Source of the DNA: Paenibacillus maysiensis
GTDB lineage: Bacteria; Bacillota; Bacilli; Paenibacillales; Paenibacillaceae
Assembly (NCBI RefSeq): GCF_000520815.1
Contig: NZ_ASRY01000311.1
Coordinates: forward strand, 1 to 63,274
Direction of reading: 5' to 3'
Length of the DNA: 63,274 bases
Shown piece after piece: positions 17,688 through 28,063 of this stretch. Within the stretch, counting starts at the first letter, position 1. The number at the start of each line of letters is the position of its first letter. The notes under the pieces are model-generated. The model was given only the letters and a program-made list of their open reading frames with translations. It was not told the origin of the DNA and ran no database searches. A program made the translations under genes and the position numbers.

Positions 17688-18185
17688 TTAGCCCAGCAGC
17701 TCTTCGATGGATTTGCCGCGCAATTTTGCAACTTCTTCAGCGCGTTTCAAGCGGGACAAACCTTCCAATGTCGCATTGACCATGTTCATGGAATTCGAAG
17801 AACCCAGAGATTTTGTCAAGATATCACCTACACCAGCAAGTTCCAGTACAGCACGAACCGGACCGCCAGCGATAACTCCAGTACCTTCCGATGCCGGTTT
17901 CAACAGAACCCGGCCAGCACCGAACTTACCTGTAACAAGGTGAGGAATAGTTGTTCCTACGAGCGGAACGTGAACCAAGTTTTTCTTAGCATCTTCAATA
18001 CCTTTGCGAATCGCATCAGGTACTTCGCCAGCTTTACCGATTCCGGCGCCTACCCAGCCGTTACCGTCGCCTACTACTACCAGAGCACTAAAGCTGAAAC
18101 GGCGTCCGCCTTTGACAACTTTAGCTACACGATTAATATTTACTACTCTTTCAGTCAGTTCCAAAGTGTTCGGATCTACACGCAA
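17688..18185 (-). CDS. rpsE: 30S ribosomal protein S5
   Basis: S5 lines the mRNA entry channel and affects decoding accuracy. The 165-residue protein has the N-terminal double-stranded RNA-binding part with [21 protein letters not shown] and the C-terminal domain with [20 protein letters not shown]. The loop where spectinomycin-resistance changes occur keeps the usual VKGGRRF sequence. Spacing to rpmD is 12 bases. Confidence 0.98.
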   Translation of the reverse strand: MRVDPNTLELTERVVNINRVAKVVKGGRRFSFSALVVVGDGNGWVGAGIGKAGEVPDAIRKGIEDAKKNLVHVPLVGTTIPHLVTGKFGAGRVLLKPASEGTGVIAGGPVRAVLELAGVGDILTKSLGSSNSMNMVNATLEGLSRLKRAEEVAKLRGKSIEELLG

Positions 18186-18212
18186 GTCGTTAACCTCCTT
18201 TTGAGAAATGTC

Positions 18213-18581
18213 TTAGAATTCAAGGCCTGCTTCGCGAGCTGCATCAGCCAAAGCCTGAATCCGTCCATGATACAAGTATCCACCACGGTCAAATACGATG
18301 TTAGCATGACCTTTTTCTTTTGCACGTTTAGCAACGAGTTCGCCAACCTTACGAGCTGCCTCTACGCTACCACCGTTTTTGATCTCACTGCTCAGTTCTT
18401 TATCCATAGTGGATGCAGATACCAATGTTACACCAGCTACATCATCAATCAATTGTGCGTAGATATGTTTGGAAGAACGGAATACGTTCAAACGAGGACG
18501 CAAAGCCGTACCTTCGATTTTCTTACGTACACGCAGATGTCTTCTGACACGTGCTTTATTTTTATCTTGTTTTGTAATCAT
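18213..18581 (-). CDS. rplR: 50S ribosomal protein L18
   Basis: L18 binds 5S rRNA and helps place it in the large subunit. The 122-residue protein has the basic start [22 protein letters not shown], the [20 protein letters not shown] motif and the end [16 protein letters not shown]. It is separated from rplF by an unusually long 115-base gap that contains a terminator-like hairpin. Confidence 0.98.
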   Translation of the reverse strand: MITKQDKNKARVRRHLRVRKKIEGTALRPRLNVFRSSKHIYAQLIDDVAGVTLVSASTMDKELSSEIKNGGSVEAARKVGELVAKRAKEKGHANIVFDRGGYLYHGRIQALADAAREAGLEF

Positions 18582-18640
18582 CTTAAGTTTTCACTCCCTT
18601 CAGTTTGCCTTTTAAAGCTTTATACTAAGACGCACTGGGT

Positions 18641-18677
18641 AAAAAAGAAGTACGGAGTCTTTCCAGCAGAAAGACCG
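18641..18677 (-). terminator. Terminator-like hairpin inside the spc operon, between rplF and rplR
   Basis: On the minus strand CGGTCTTTC pairs with GAAAGACTCCG (one bulged base, five-base loop) and is followed by TACTTCTTTTTT. This resembles a weak intrinsic terminator or attenuator within an operon that should be read continuously. Confidence 0.5.
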
Positions 18678-18696
18678 CACAAAGTCGGTAAGAAAC

Positions 18697-19239
18697 TTAT
18701 TTCTTCTTACCGGCTTTACCTTCTTTACGAATGATGCGCTCGCCTTCGTATTTAATCCCTTTACCTTTGTACGGCTCAGGTTCACGAACGGAACGAATTT
18801 TAGCAGCATAGGCACCTACACGCTCTTTATCAATTCCGCGAACGATGATTTTAGTGTTCGAAGGAACTTCGAATTCGATGCCCGCTTCCGGTGTGATTTC
18901 AACCGGGTGAGAGTATCCAACGTTCAGAACGATTTTATCTCCGGATTTGCTTGCACGATATCCGACCCCAACCAACTCCAGAGATTTTGAAAATCCTTCA
19001 GTTACACCACTTACCATGTTGTTGACAACGCTGCGGGTTGTTCCATGCAAAGAGCGGTGAAGTTTGTTGTCCGAAGGACGAATTACGTTGATTTCATTGT
19101 TTTCCACAGTAACGGACATGTCTTTATGAAGCTCACGAGTCAATGTTCCTTTAGGCCCTTTAACTGTGATCGCTGTGTTGTTCAAAGTTACGTCAACACC
19201 ACTTGGTACTGTGATTGGCTTACGACCAATACGGGACAT
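18697..19239 (-). CDS. rplF: 50S ribosomal protein L6
   Basis: L6 has two repeated alpha/beta domains and lies near the factor-binding region of the large subunit. The 180-residue protein begins [19 protein letters not shown]. The second domain carries [28 protein letters not shown], the L6 signature. The ATG follows GGAGG. It lies 33 bases after rpsH. Confidence 0.98.
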   Translation of the reverse strand: MSRIGRKPITVPSGVDVTLNNTAITVKGPKGTLTRELHKDMSVTVENNEINVIRPSDNKLHRSLHGTTRSVVNNMVSGVTEGFSKSLELVGVGYRASKSGDKIVLNVGYSHPVEITPEAGIEFEVPSNTKIIVRGIDKERVGAYAAKIRSVREPEPYKGKGIKYEGERIIRKEGKAGKKK

Positions 19240-19272
19240 ATCTGTTGCACCTCCTATCTTTTAAACGTTATC

Positions 19273-19671
19273 TTACCAAACGTAGCAAACCACTTCTCCG
19301 CCGGCTTTAGACTGACGTGCTTCTTTGTCGGTCATGATACCTTTGGATGTCGAAATAATCGCGATCCCGAGTCCACCCAGAACGCGTGGAATTTCGTTGC
19401 TCTTCGTGTAAACACGAAGACCTGGTTTACTGATTCTTTTCAAACCTGTAATAACACGTTCGTTGTTTGCACCGTATTTCAAGAAAACACGGATGATCCC
19501 TTGTTTGCTATCTTCAACAAATTCCGCATCACGAATGAATCCTTCACGTTTCAGGATGTCGGCGATTTGTTTTTTCATTGTAGATGCAGGCATTTCTACT
19601 GTTTCGTGACGAACTGTGTTCGCGTTACGAATACGAGTAAGCATATCTGCAATTGGATCAGACATAGTCAT
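19273..19671 (-). CDS. rpsH: 30S ribosomal protein S8
   Basis: S8 binds helix 21 of 16S rRNA and in many bacteria represses its own operon. The 132-residue protein starts [23 protein letters not shown] and ends with the conserved [27 protein letters not shown]. It lies between rpsN and rplF. Confidence 0.98.
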   Translation of the reverse strand: MTMSDPIADMLTRIRNANTVRHETVEMPASTMKKQIADILKREGFIRDAEFVEDSKQGIIRVFLKYGANNERVITGLKRISKPGLRVYTKSNEIPRVLGGLGIAIISTSKGIMTDKEARQSKAGGEVVCYVW

Positions 19672-19703
19672 TGTGTATAAACCTCCTTCCCAAACAGGAC
19701 TTT

Positions 19704-19889
19704 TTACCAGCTTGCTTTTTTCACGCCAGGAATCTGGCCTTTATAAGCTAATTCACGGAAGCAAATTCTGCAGATCTTAAACTTTTGCAGTACCGAATGT
19801 GGACGACCACAACGCTCGCAACGAGTATAAGCACGAACTTTAAACTTTGGTGTGCGTTGTTGTTTGACTTTCATTGAAGTTTTTGCCAC
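19704..19889 (-). CDS. rpsN: 30S ribosomal protein S14, type Z (zinc-binding)
   Basis: S14 lies in the head of the small subunit. This 61-residue short form has a zinc ribbon made by Cys24, Cys27, Cys40 and Cys43, as usual for the S14 gene inside the spc operon of Bacillales. Translation seems to start at GTG (19889). The GGAGG upstream is buried in a hairpin spanning 19897-19931, in which GACAC pairs with GTGTC and CTCC with GGAG. That could damp or regulate translation of this gene. Confidence 0.96.
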   Translation of the reverse strand: MAKTSMKVKQQRTPKFKVRAYTRCERCGRPHSVLQKFKICRICFRELAYKGQIPGVKKASW

Positions 19890-19896
19890 TTAGCCT

Positions 19897-19931
19897 GACA
19901 CCTCCTAAATAGTTTCGGAGAACAGGGTGTC
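19897..19931 (-). promoter_or_regulatory. Hairpin sequestering the rpsN Shine-Dalgarno
   Basis: On the minus strand GACAC...CTCC pairs with GGAG-GTGTC, leaving CCTGTT as an asymmetric bulge. The whole AGGAGG used by rpsN would be double-stranded. This is a structural prediction by eye. Confidence 0.35.
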
Positions 19932-19965
19932 TCTTATATCAGACGCCCAAAACGTTATGCCAACA

Positions 19966-20511
19966 TTACTTTGCGAAAGGCATGCCCAGTTGAGTCAGAA
20001 GCTCACGGGACTCTTCGTCAGTTTTGGCAGTCGTTACGATAACGATGTCCATACCACGAACCTTATCAACTTGATCGTACTCGATTTCCGGGAAGATCAA
20101 TTGTTCTTTCAGACCAAGCGTGTAGTTACCACGTCCGTCGAAAGCTTTTGTTGAAACACCATGGAAGTCACGTACGCGAGGAAGCGTGATATTGAACAAT
20201 TTGTCCAAGAAATAATACATACGCTCGCCACGAAGTGTTACCTTAACACCGATTGGCATGTTTTCACGCAATTTAAAACCTGCAATAGATTTTTTTGCGC
20301 GAGTGATTACTGGTTTTTGACCAGCGATCAACTGCATGTCGCTCACAGCCGAATCGAGCACTTTAGAGTTTTGGACTGCGTCGCCAACACCCATGTTGAT
20401 TACAACTTTCTCGATTTTAGGCACTTGCATTACTGATGTATAGCTAAACTTCTGCATCAAGGCAGGAGTGATTTCTTTCAAGAAACGCTCTTTCATTCTT
20501 GTTGTTGCCAT
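19966..20511 (-). CDS. rplE: 50S ribosomal protein L5
   Basis: L5 binds 5S rRNA and contacts the P-site tRNA and S13. The 181-residue protein carries [21 protein letters not shown], the [20 protein letters not shown] segment and the C-terminal [29 protein letters not shown]. It lies between rplX and rpsN. Confidence 0.98.
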   Translation of the reverse strand: MATTRMKERFLKEITPALMQKFSYTSVMQVPKIEKVVINMGVGDAVQNSKVLDSAVSDMQLIAGQKPVITRAKKSIAGFKLRENMPIGVKVTLRGERMYYFLDKLFNITLPRVRDFHGVSTKAFDGRGNYTLGLKEQLIFPEIEYDQVDKVRGMDIVIVTTAKTDEESRELLTQLGMPFAK

Positions 20512-20542
20512 GAATCATAGACCTCCTTTCTTTGAAAATTAA

Positions 20543-20896
20543 TTAGTCGATCACTTCGCCAGAACGTTTTGCAATGCGCACTTTTTTTCCGTTGTCCAAT
20601 ACTTTGTAACCAACACGAGTTACTTTTCCGCTCTTCGGATCAATGTGCATAACGTTGGAAACGTGAATCGGAGCTTCTTTCTCGATGATGCCGCCTTGTG
20701 GATTCAACTGATTAGGCTTTTGGTGCTTTTTAATCATGTTAACACCTTCCACAAGCACACGGTTTTGACGAGGGTAAGCAGCGATAACGCGACCTTTTTT
20801 ACCTTTATCTTTACCAGTAATCACCAGAACAGTGTCGTCTTTTTTGACGTGCAGCTTGTTGTTATGGGATTCCAGAACTTTTTTCACTTTTGGCAT
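20543..20896 (-). CDS. rplX: 50S ribosomal protein L24
   Basis: L24 starts assembly of the large subunit and sits at the tunnel exit. The KOW motif [21 protein letters not shown] lies at about residues 23-44, followed by [17 protein letters not shown] and the [16 protein letters not shown] segment. The ATG at 20896, eight bases after GGAGG, gives 117 residues. That is slightly longer than the about 103 of B. subtilis because of an extended N-terminus ([14 protein letters not shown]). Confidence 0.97.
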   Translation of the reverse strand: MPKVKKVLESHNNKLHVKKDDTVLVITGKDKGKKGRVIAAYPRQNRVLVEGVNMIKKHQKPNQLNPQGGIIEKEAPIHVSNVMHIDPKSGKVTRVGYKVLDNGKKVRIAKRSGEVID

Positions 20897-20932
20897 TTCG
20901 TACACCTCCTACAGGCACATTTTAAGGTGAAT

Positions 20933-21301
20933 TTAGATCACTTCCGGAGCCAAGGAAACGATTTTCATGAAGTCCTTGTCACGAAGTTCGCGAGCAACTG
21001 GTCCGAAAATACGAGTACCACGTGGGCTCTTGTCTTCTTTAACGACCACTGCTGCGTTCTCGTCAAATCCGATATAGGAACCGTCTTTACGGCGGATAGA
21101 ACGTTTAGTACGAACGACAACCGCTCTTACTACATCACCCTTTTTGACAACGCCGCCTGGTGTTGCTTGTTTTACGGAACAAACGATCAGGTCACCAATT
21201 TGAGCTGTACGACGTCCCGTACCACCGAGCACACGGATACACATCAGTTCCTTCGCGCCGGAATTGTCAGCTACAGTCAAACGTGTAAATGGTTGAATCA
21301 T
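20933..21301 (-). CDS. rplN: 50S ribosomal protein L14
   Basis: L14 forms a bridge to 16S rRNA and is the docking site for the silencing factor RsfS. The 122 residues begin [27 protein letters not shown] and end [19 protein letters not shown], closely following the family. It lies 34 bases downstream of rpsQ. Confidence 0.98.
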   Translation of the reverse strand: MIQPFTRLTVADNSGAKELMCIRVLGGTGRRTAQIGDLIVCSVKQATPGGVVKKGDVVRAVVVRTKRSIRRKDGSYIGFDENAAVVVKEDKSPRGTRIFGPVARELRDKDFMKIVSLAPEVI

Positions 21302-21335
21302 TTATTTATCCTCCTTTCGGAAAAACTACACTACA

Positions 21336-21599
21336 TTAAATTATAACAGCTTTTTCAATGATTTCGACCAGTCTCCAGTTTTTGTCTTTGGACAAAGGGC
21401 GAGTTTCCATGATTTTAACAGTATCACCGATTTGTGCGGTGTTGTTTTCATCATGAGCTTTGAATTTCTTTGTTACTTTGATACGTTTATGGTAGAGATC
21501 ATGTTTTTTGTAAGTTTCTACAGCAATCACAATCGTTTTGTCCATTTTATCGCTGACTACTTTACCGACTAACACTTTACGGGCATTACGTTCGCTCAT
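21336..21599 (-). CDS. rpsQ: 30S ribosomal protein S17
   Basis: S17 is an OB-fold primary binder of 16S rRNA. The 87-residue protein has the core [23 protein letters not shown] and the [23 protein letters not shown] end. The ATG follows AGGAGG. It lies between rpmC and rplN. Confidence 0.98.
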   Translation of the reverse strand: MSERNARKVLVGKVVSDKMDKTIVIAVETYKKHDLYHKRIKVTKKFKAHDENNTAQIGDTVKIMETRPLSKDKNWRLVEIIEKAVII

Positions 21600-21649
21600 T
21601 GTTGGCCTCCTTCCTAATGACAGGCGGAATCTCCACCCGGTCTGATATC

Positions 21650-21847
21650 TTAGCTAATCCCAAGTTCTCTTTCACGGATCACGGTTTTAGCACGAGCAAT
21701 TTCCTTACGTACATCGCCGATCCGAGTCGGGTTATCAAGCTGACCGGTAGCGAGTTGAAAACGAAGGTTAAAGAGTTCTTCTTTGAACCCAGAGATCTTT
21801 TGTTCAATTTCAGCAGTGGTTAGGTTGCGAAATTCACTAGCCTTCAT
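21650..21847 (-). CDS. rpmC: 50S ribosomal protein L29
   Basis: L29 is a two-helix protein near the tunnel exit that docks trigger factor and SRP. The natural start is the ATG at 21847 ([17 protein letters not shown]), giving 65 residues; a longer reading starting at 21871 would only read rplP codons out of frame. The gene overlaps the end of rplP by 11 bases, so its ribosome-binding site is inside rplP, indicating coupled translation. Confidence 0.97.
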   Translation of the reverse strand: MKASEFRNLTTAEIEQKISGFKEELFNLRFQLATGQLDNPTRIGDVRKEIARAKTVIRERELGIS

Positions 21848-22271
21848 TTGCTTCACCACCCAATTCTTCACGTTTCACAAACTTAGTTTTGATTGGCAGT
21901 TTGTGAGCGGCAAGACGCATTGCTTCACGAGCAATCTCTTCCGGAACACCAGCAAGTTCGAACATAATCTTACCTGGTTTCACTACTGCAACCCATTTTT
22001 CTACGTTACCTTTACCACTACCCATACGAACCTCAAGAGGCTTCTGAGTAATTGGTTTGTCAGGGAAAATTTTAATCCAAACCTTACCACCACGTTTGAT
22101 GTAACGAGTCATCGCAATACGAGCAGCTTCGATCTGACGGTTAGTAATCCATGCAGGTTCAGTAGCTTGCAAACCATACTCACCAAAGTTCAGTGTAGTG
22201 CCGCCTTTTGCACGACCCTTCATATGACCACGTTGTTGCTTACGATGTTTTACGCGTTTTGGTACCAACAT
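21837..22271 (-). CDS. rplP: 50S ribosomal protein L16
   Basis: L16 contacts A-site tRNA in the large subunit. The 144-residue protein starts [24 protein letters not shown] and contains [39 protein letters not shown], the L16 signature. It follows rpsC by two bases and overlaps rpmC by 11 bases. Confidence 0.98.
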   Translation of the reverse strand: MLVPKRVKHRKQQRGHMKGRAKGGTTLNFGEYGLQATEPAWITNRQIEAARIAMTRYIKRGGKVWIKIFPDKPITQKPLEVRMGSGKGNVEKWVAVVKPGKIMFELAGVPEEIAREAMRLAAHKLPIKTKFVKREELGGEANEG

Positions 22272-22273
22272 GA

Positions 22274-22939
22274 TTAGTTGCCTCCTTCCTGAGGAGCTTG
22301 TTTCTTAGCTGGAGGAAGAACCTCTCCACGATAGATCCATACTTTTACGCCAATACGGCCGTAAGTAGTATGAGCTTCCGCTGTACCGTAGTCAATGTCG
22401 GCACGAAGCGTATGAAGTGGAACTGTTCCTTCGCTGTACCCTTCGGAACGAGCGATTTCAGCACCGCCAAGACGTCCGCCTACTTGAGTTTTAATTCCTT
22501 TTGCTCCAGAACGCATAGTTCTTTGGATCGCTTGTTTCAAAGCACGACGGAAAGAAACGCGACGTTCCAATTGTTGTGCAATGCTCTCAGCAACCAAGAT
22601 TGCATCCAGCTCAGGATTTTTAATTTCAGAGATATTGATGTGTACCTTTTTACCGCCTGCGATTTTAGTGATTTCATTACGCAAGTTTTCAACTTCGGAA
22701 CCACCCTTACCGATAACCATACCAGGTTTCGCAGTGTGAATCGTTACGTTGACGCGGTTAGCTGCTCTCTCGATTTCAACACGGGATACAGCGGAATCTT
22801 TCAATCTTTTTTTCAGATGTTCACGAATTCTAACGTCTTCCAGCAAAAGATCACCGAAATCTTTGCCTGCATACCATTTGGATTCCCAATCACGGATAAT
22901 ACCGATTCGGAGTCCGACGGGATTTACCTTTTGGCCCAC
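22274..22939 (-). CDS. rpsC: 30S ribosomal protein S3
   Basis: S3 forms part of the mRNA entry tunnel and has helicase-assisting basic residues. The protein starts with the family sequence [20 protein letters not shown] from a GTG at 22939, eight bases after GGAGG, giving 221 residues. A longer ATG-free extension upstream would overlap rplV and is rejected. The KH domain includes [13 protein letters not shown] at about residues 74-86. The C-terminal domain ends with [17 protein letters not shown]. Confidence 0.97.
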   Translation of the reverse strand: MGQKVNPVGLRIGIIRDWESKWYAGKDFGDLLLEDVRIREHLKKRLKDSAVSRVEIERAANRVNVTIHTAKPGMVIGKGGSEVENLRNEITKIAGGKKVHINISEIKNPELDAILVAESIAQQLERRVSFRRALKQAIQRTMRSGAKGIKTQVGGRLGGAEIARSEGYSEGTVPLHTLRADIDYGTAEAHTTYGRIGVKVWIYRGEVLPPAKKQAPQEGGN

Positions 22940-22952
22940 ACGTTTTCCCTCC

Positions 22953-23285
22953 TTATTTTTCAGATACCACCAGAGTAATATGACTGGTGCGTTTATTGAT
23001 GCGGCTTGCACGACCCATTGCACGCGGGCGGAACCGTTTCATTGTAGGACCTTGGTTTACAAAAACTTGCGATACTACCAACTTGTTCACGTCCAAAGAG
23101 TAGTTGTGGTCTGCATTTGCAATAGCAGAATTCAACAGCTTCTCAACGACTGGTGAAGCGGATTTCGGAGTGTGGCGAAGAATTGCAATCGCCTCACCAA
23201 CCTGCTTACCGCGGATCAAATCGATAACGAGTTTAACTTTACGAGCGGAAATCCGTACGGATTTAGCATGTGCTTTTGCTTCCAT
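22953..23285 (-). CDS. rplV: 50S ribosomal protein L22
   Basis: L22 extends a hairpin into the exit tunnel, where macrolide resistance changes occur. The 110-residue protein starts [27 protein letters not shown] and has the hairpin region [29 protein letters not shown] without visible insertions. It lies between rpsS and rpsC. Confidence 0.98.
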   Translation of the reverse strand: MEAKAHAKSVRISARKVKLVIDLIRGKQVGEAIAILRHTPKSASPVVEKLLNSAIANADHNYSLDVNKLVVSQVFVNQGPTMKRFRPRAMGRASRINKRTSHITLVVSEK

Positions 23286-23321
23286 TGAGTTTACCTCCTC
23301 TCAAACACTACGCTGTGTTGA

Positions 23322-23600
23322 TTATCTTCTTGTTTTCTTATCGTCATCCGTATGGCCTTTATAGGTACGTGTTGGAGCGAATTCGCCCAATTTGTGTCCG
23401 ACCATATCTTCCGTTACGTATACTGGCACGTGTTTACGACCATCATATACACCAAACGTATGTCCGATAAATTGTGGGAAAATCGTAGAGCGACGGGACC
23501 AAGTTTTGATCACGACTTTTTTGTCCGATTCGTTCAAAACCTCTACTTTTTTCAGCAGGTAACCATCAACGAATGGTCCTTTTTTGAGACTGCGACCCAT
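23322..23600 (-). CDS. rpsS: 30S ribosomal protein S19
   Basis: S19 pairs with S13 in the head of the 30S subunit. The 92-residue protein starts [20 protein letters not shown] and contains [41 protein letters not shown], nearly invariant in the family. It lies 72 bases after rplB. Confidence 0.98.
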   Translation of the reverse strand: MGRSLKKGPFVDGYLLKKVEVLNESDKKVVIKTWSRRSTIFPQFIGHTFGVYDGRKHVPVYVTEDMVGHKLGEFAPTRTYKGHTDDDKKTRR

Positions 23601-23672
23601 GTATGAATCCTCCCTTCGTTAAAACGTTGTCGTTCCTTAATATGTTAACGTGCGACTTAAGCGCACGTCTTA

Positions 23673-24503
23673 TTACTTAGTACGACGACGAACGATGTAT
23701 TTATCAGATGCTTTACCTTTTTTACGTGTTTTGTAACCAAGGGTTGGTTTACCCCATGGAGACATCGGAGATTTACGTCCGATTGGAGCGCGACCTTCAC
23801 CACCACCGTGTGGGTGATCGTTAGGGTTCATAACAACACCGCGAACTTCAGGACGTTGTCCCAACCAACGGCTACGTCCGGCTTTACCGATCTTCACCAA
23901 TTCATGGTCTTCGTTACCAACAGAACCGATTGTAGCGCGGCAAACTTTCAGAACGCGACGAACTTCACCAGAAGTCAAACGAATTGTTACATACTTCTCT
24001 TCTTTACCAAGAAGCTGGGCTTCCGTACCGGCAGCACGAACGAGTTGACCACCTTTGCCCGGTTTCAATTCGATGTTGTGGATAACCGTACCTACTGGAA
24101 TGTTTTCCAAAGGCAAAGAGTTACCGATTTTGATATCGGAACCTACGCCGGATACCACTTCGTCCCCTACTTTCAAGCCTTTAGGAGCGATGATGTAACG
24201 TTTTTCACCATCCACATAGTGGATAAGTGCGATGTTGGACGTACGGTTTGGATCATATTCGATCGTAGCAACGCGGCCCGGTATTCCATCTTTGTTACGT
24301 TTAAAATCGATAATACGGTATTTACGTTTGTGTCCGCCGCCTTGATGACGAACCGTAATTTTACCTTGGTTATTACGTCCAGCTTGCTTGCTCAGAGGCG
24401 CCAGCAACGATTTCTCGGGCTGATTAGTCGTGATCTCCTCGAAAGTAGATACAGACATAGCACGTCTGGCCGGGGACGTCGGTTTATACTTTTTAATTGG
24501 CAC
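23673..24503 (-). CDS. rplB: 50S ribosomal protein L2
   Basis: L2 is needed for peptidyl-transferase assembly and subunit joining. In 276 residues the start [18 protein letters not shown] and the C-terminal [22 protein letters not shown], with the functionally important histidine, are clear. It lies between rplW and rpsS in the S10 operon. Confidence 0.98.
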   Translation of the reverse strand: MPIKKYKPTSPARRAMSVSTFEEITTNQPEKSLLAPLSKQAGRNNQGKITVRHQGGGHKRKYRIIDFKRNKDGIPGRVATIEYDPNRTSNIALIHYVDGEKRYIIAPKGLKVGDEVVSGVGSDIKIGNSLPLENIPVGTVIHNIELKPGKGGQLVRAAGTEAQLLGKEEKYVTIRLTSGEVRRVLKVCRATIGSVGNEDHELVKIGKAGRSRWLGQRPEVRGVVMNPNDHPHGGGEGRAPIGRKSPMSPWGKPTLGYKTRKKGKASDKYIVRRRTK

Positions 24504-24533
24504 TGAGTTTCCCTCCTTACTTTACAGTTTCAA

Positions 24534-24824
24534 TTATACCGTTTCAAAAAACTCAAGCGGCTTACTATCTTTGCTCAGCGTTACGAACGCTTTTTTCCAC
24601 TCGCTCGTATAGCCGGAATGACGGCCGTAGCGTTTTGGTTTTGCAGGAACACGAAGCGTGTTTACGTTACTTACTTTCACGTTAAAGATCGCTTCAATTG
24701 CTTTTTTAACTTCGACTTTATTGGAACGAATGTCTACCTCGAAAACGTATTTCAAGTCATTCATCATACCAGCCGTACGTTCGGTGATTACCGGACGTTT
24801 GATAATATCACGAGGATCCTTCAT
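24534..24824 (-). CDS. rplW: 50S ribosomal protein L23
   Basis: L23 is at the tunnel exit and is the main docking site for trigger factor and SRP. The 96-residue protein begins [23 protein letters not shown] and has YVFEVDIRSNKVEVKKAIEAIFNVKV. Its ATG overlaps the rplD stop by one base (TAATG). Confidence 0.98.
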   Translation of the reverse strand: MKDPRDIIKRPVITERTAGMMNDLKYVFEVDIRSNKVEVKKAIEAIFNVKVSNVNTLRVPAKPKRYGRHSGYTSEWKKAFVTLSKDSKPLEFFETV

Positions 24825-25447
24825 TACGCGAGCACCTCCTCTACCTTCTGAACTGCTTCCTTCGTAATGATCAGTTTGTCGTGTCCAAGCACGTCAAGAA
24901 CATTAATGCCGTCTGCGGATACAAACTTCACACCAGGAATATTACGAGCGGACAGAGCCACATTATCATCATAGCTAGGAGCTACGATCAATGCTTTACG
25001 GTCAGCTTTAAGGTTGTTCAAAATGGCTGCGAATTCTTTCGTTTTAGGTCCGTTCAGTGTAAGAGCGTCCAATACAATGATTTCATTCTCAATCACTTTG
25101 GAAGACAAAGCCGATTTGATCGCCAAGCGACGAACCTTTTTAGGCAATTTGTAAGCATAGCTGCGTGGAGTCGGACCAAATACAGTACCGCCACCAACCC
25201 ATTGCGGTGCACGGATCGAACCTTGACGAGCGCGGCCAGTACCTTTTTGTTTCCAAGGTTTACGTCCGCCACCACGTACTTCAGAACGTCCTTTTACTTT
25301 GTGAGTACCTTGACGCAGGGAAGCCAATTGCATAACAACAGCGTCATGAAGAACGTGTTTATTCGGTTCGATACCGAATACTGCGTCGTTCAATTCAATT
25401 TCGCCAACTTGGCTGCCGCTAATATTGAAAAGTGCTACTTTTGGCAT
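24824..25447 (-). CDS. rplD: 50S ribosomal protein L4
   Basis: L4 reaches into the exit tunnel and, in several bacteria, represses the S10 operon. The 207-residue protein shows the extended loop with [33 protein letters not shown], where macrolide-resistance changes would fall; it looks standard. It lies between rplC and rplW. Confidence 0.98.
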   Translation of the reverse strand: MPKVALFNISGSQVGEIELNDAVFGIEPNKHVLHDAVVMQLASLRQGTHKVKGRSEVRGGGRKPWKQKGTGRARQGSIRAPQWVGGGTVFGPTPRSYAYKLPKKVRRLAIKSALSSKVIENEIIVLDALTLNGPKTKEFAAILNNLKADRKALIVAPSYDDNVALSARNIPGVKFVSADGINVLDVLGHDKLIITKEAVQKVEEVLA

Positions 25448-25473
25448 TTCGTGTTCCTCCTTTCTTCAGTTGT

Positions 25474-26097
25474 TTATTTTTTCACCGTTTCTAGTACTTT
25501 AACGAAGCTGTTTTTAGGTCCTGGAATGGAGCCTTTCACGAGCAATACATTACGTTCTGTATCGATCTTAACAACTTCAAGGCGTTGGATCGTTACCGTT
25601 TCATGCCCCATGTGTCCTGGCAGGTGTTTACCTTTAGGAACGCGGTTAGCTTGAATGGAGCCCATCGAACCTGGACCTCTGTGGTAACGCGAGCCGTGTG
25701 CCATTGGTCCGCGGCTTTGTCCCCAACGTTTGATAACGCCGGCAAAACCTTTACCTTTAGAAATACCTGTTACGTCAACGAATTCGCCTTCTGTGAAGAC
25801 ATCAGCCTTCAGTTCTTGGCCAACCTCGTACGCAGCAAGGTCGATGCCACGAAGTTCACGAACGTAGCGCTTAGGTGCAGTATTTGCTTTTTTCGCATGT
25901 CCTGCTTCAGGTTTGTTGGATCTTTTTTCTTTTTTATCAGAGAAACCGAGTTGAATAGCTTCGTATCCATCGTTTTCCAGATCTTTCTTTTGCAGAACAA
26001 CACAAGGGCCCGCTTCGATAACCGTAACAGCAAGTACGTTACCTTCAGGGGTAAACACTTGAGTCATTCCGAGTTTTTTTCCTAAGATACCTTTCAT
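25474..26097 (-). CDS. rplC: 50S ribosomal protein L3
   Basis: L3 initiates 23S rRNA folding and has a loop reaching the peptidyl-transferase centre. The 207-residue protein starts [32 protein letters not shown] and holds [31 protein letters not shown], the typical L3 loop. It lies 32 bases after rpsJ. Confidence 0.98.
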   Translation of the reverse strand: MKGILGKKLGMTQVFTPEGNVLAVTVIEAGPCVVLQKKDLENDGYEAIQLGFSDKKEKRSNKPEAGHAKKANTAPKRYVRELRGIDLAAYEVGQELKADVFTEGEFVDVTGISKGKGFAGVIKRWGQSRGPMAHGSRYHRGPGSMGSIQANRVPKGKHLPGHMGHETVTIQRLEVVKIDTERNVLLVKGSIPGPKNSFVKVLETVKK

Positions 26098-26129
26098 GTT
26101 GACACCTCTTTTCTTTTCCTAATCACAAA

Positions 26130-26540
<411 letters not shown>

Positions 26541-26574
26541 TCACATCATCGCACAGTCACAAACAACATTAGTT

Positions 26575-26603
26575 ATTATATCTAATAGTTCTGCCTATTG
26601 CAA
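26575..26603 (-). promoter_or_regulatory. Sigma-A promoter of the S10 operon
   Basis: TTGCAA (26603-26598) and TATAAT (26580-26575) on the minus strand are 17 bases apart. The leader down to rpsJ is about 130 bases and includes a small inverted repeat around TGTCGGA and TCCGATA (about 26466-26504). Confidence 0.82.
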
Positions 26604-26611
26604 GCAAAAAC

Positions 26612-26645
26612 GAAAAAACAATGTATCTTATTTTGAAAAGATACA
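26612..26645 (-). terminator. Second terminator-like hairpin downstream of tuf
   Basis: On the minus strand GTATCTT pairs with AAGATAC and is followed by ATTGTTTTTTCG. It lies between the main tuf terminator and the rpsJ promoter and would insulate the two operons. Confidence 0.55.
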
Positions 26646-26675
26646 ATTGCACTCGCAGCTCGCGATTTATTCAAG

Positions 26676-26710
26676 AGAAAAGCCCCCGCACTAGGGCGGG
26701 GGCTTCTTTT
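26676..26710 (-). terminator. Main terminator of the str operon after tuf
   Basis: The GC-rich stem AAGCCCCCGC/GCGGGGGCTT with a CCTAGT-type loop is followed by a T-run on the minus strand. It lies about 70 bases past the tuf stop. Confidence 0.93.
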
Positions 26711-26715
26711 AGCTC

Positions 26716-26755
26716 CGTTCCAATACAATGTTACTCGTTCCAGTACAATGTTGCT
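26716..26755. repeat. Two-copy 20-base tandem repeat downstream of tuf
   Basis: CGTTCCAATACAATGTTACT (26716-26735) is followed at once by CGTTCCAGTACAATGTTGCT (26736-26755), with two mismatches. It lies in the 3' untranslated part of tuf. The core CAGTACAATGTT also appears just past the clpC stop (about 56719-56730). Confidence 0.8.
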
Positions 26756-26777
26756 TTATTTAAAGGCCAAGGCCTTC

Positions 26778-27968
26778 TTATTTAGAGATTGTTGCTACCG
26801 CGCCAGCGCCAACTGTACGTCCACCTTCACGAATAGAGAACTTAGTTCCTTCTTCGATAGCGATTGGGTTGATCAGTTGAACAGTAACTGTGATGTTGTC
26901 ACCAGGCATTACCATTTCGGTACCTTCTGGCAAAGTGATGATACCAGTTACGTCAGTTGTACGGAAGTAGAACTGTGGACGGTAACCAGTGAAGAAAGGT
27001 TTGTGACGTCCACCCTCTTCTTTAGTCAAAACGTAGATTTGAGCAGAGAATTCTGTATGAGGTTTAACAGAACCTGGTTTAGCCAATACTTGGCCACGCT
27101 CAATTTGTGCACGATCTACACCGCGAAGCAATGCGCCGATGTTATCGCCAGCTTGAGCAGAGTCAAGCAATTTACGGAACATCTCTACGCCTGTTACTAC
27201 GGATTTACGGGATTCTTCTTGAATACCGATGATTTCGATTTCGTCGCCCACTTTAACAGTACCACGCTCTACACGGCCTGTAGCAACTGTACCACGACCC
27301 GTGATGGAGAATACGTCCTCGACAGGCATCAAGAAAGGCTTGTCAGTGTCGCGTTCTGGAGTTGGGATGTAAGTGTCGATTGTTTCGAACATTTCAACGA
27401 TTTTCTTAGCATAGTCGCCCTCTGGGTTTTGCAGAGCTTCACGAGCGGAACCGCGAATGATTGGAGTGTCGTCGCCTGGGAAGTCATATTCGCTCAGCAA
27501 GTCACGAACTTCCATTTCAACCAGTTCCAACAGCTCTTCGTCTTCAACCATGTCACATTTGTTCAGGAATACAACGATGTAAGGAACGCCTACTTGGCGG
27601 GACAACAGGATGTGTTCGCGAGTTTGCGGCATTGGGCCGTCAGCTGCGGATACAACCAGAATCGCTCCGTCCATTTGTGCAGCGCCAGTGATCATGTTTT
27701 TAACATAGTCGGCGTGACCTGGGCAGTCAACGTGTGCATAGTGACGGTTAGGTGTTTCGTATTCCACGTGTGCTGTGGATATTGTGATACCGCGTTCGCG
27801 CTCTTCTGGAGCTTTATCGATTTGGTCGAATGCTACAGCAGCACCACCGTAAGTTTTGGACAATACAGTTGTGATTGCAGCAGTCAAAGTAGTTTTACCA
27901 TGATCGACGTGACCAATAGTACCGATGTTAACGTGCGGTTTGTTACGTTCAAACTTAGCCTTTGCCAT
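26778..27968 (-). CDS. tuf: Elongation factor Tu
   Basis: EF-Tu carries aminoacyl-tRNA to the ribosome in its GTP form. The 396-residue protein has the P-loop GHVDHGKT (about 19-26), the switch region [22 protein letters not shown] and NKCD, then the two beta-barrel domains. The kirromycin/pulvomycin regions show nothing odd. It is the last gene of the str operon, with a strong terminator and a 20-base tandem repeat in its 3' untranslated region. The 95 bases between fusA and tuf show no convincing separate promoter. Confidence 0.98.
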   Translation of the reverse strand: MAKAKFERNKPHVNIGTIGHVDHGKTTLTAAITTVLSKTYGGAAVAFDQIDKAPEERERGITISTAHVEYETPNRHYAHVDCPGHADYVKNMITGAAQMDGAILVVSAADGPMPQTREHILLSRQVGVPYIVVFLNKCDMVEDEELLELVEMEVRDLLSEYDFPGDDTPIIRGSAREALQNPEGDYAKKIVEMFETIDTYIPTPERDTDKPFLMPVEDVFSITGRGTVATGRVERGTVKVGDEIEIIGIQEESRKSVVTGVEMFRKLLDSAQAGDNIGALLRGVDRAQIERGQVLAKPGSVKPHTEFSAQIYVLTKEEGGRHKPFFTGYRPQFYFRTTDVTGIITLPEGTEMVMPGDNITVTVQLINPIAIEEGTKFSIREGGRTVGAGAVATISK

Positions 27969-28063
27969 TTGAACAATTCCTCCTCAATAACTTGTTTTAT
28001 TTTTAGGCTGTCGGATTCCTCATGGACAAACCTTGAGGTATACCGATCAGCTGATACATTGTA

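Noticed and set aside
22939..23023. N-terminal extension of S3 (28 extra residues)
   Set aside because: It overlaps rplV, lies before the Shine-Dalgarno sequence, and does not resemble S3.
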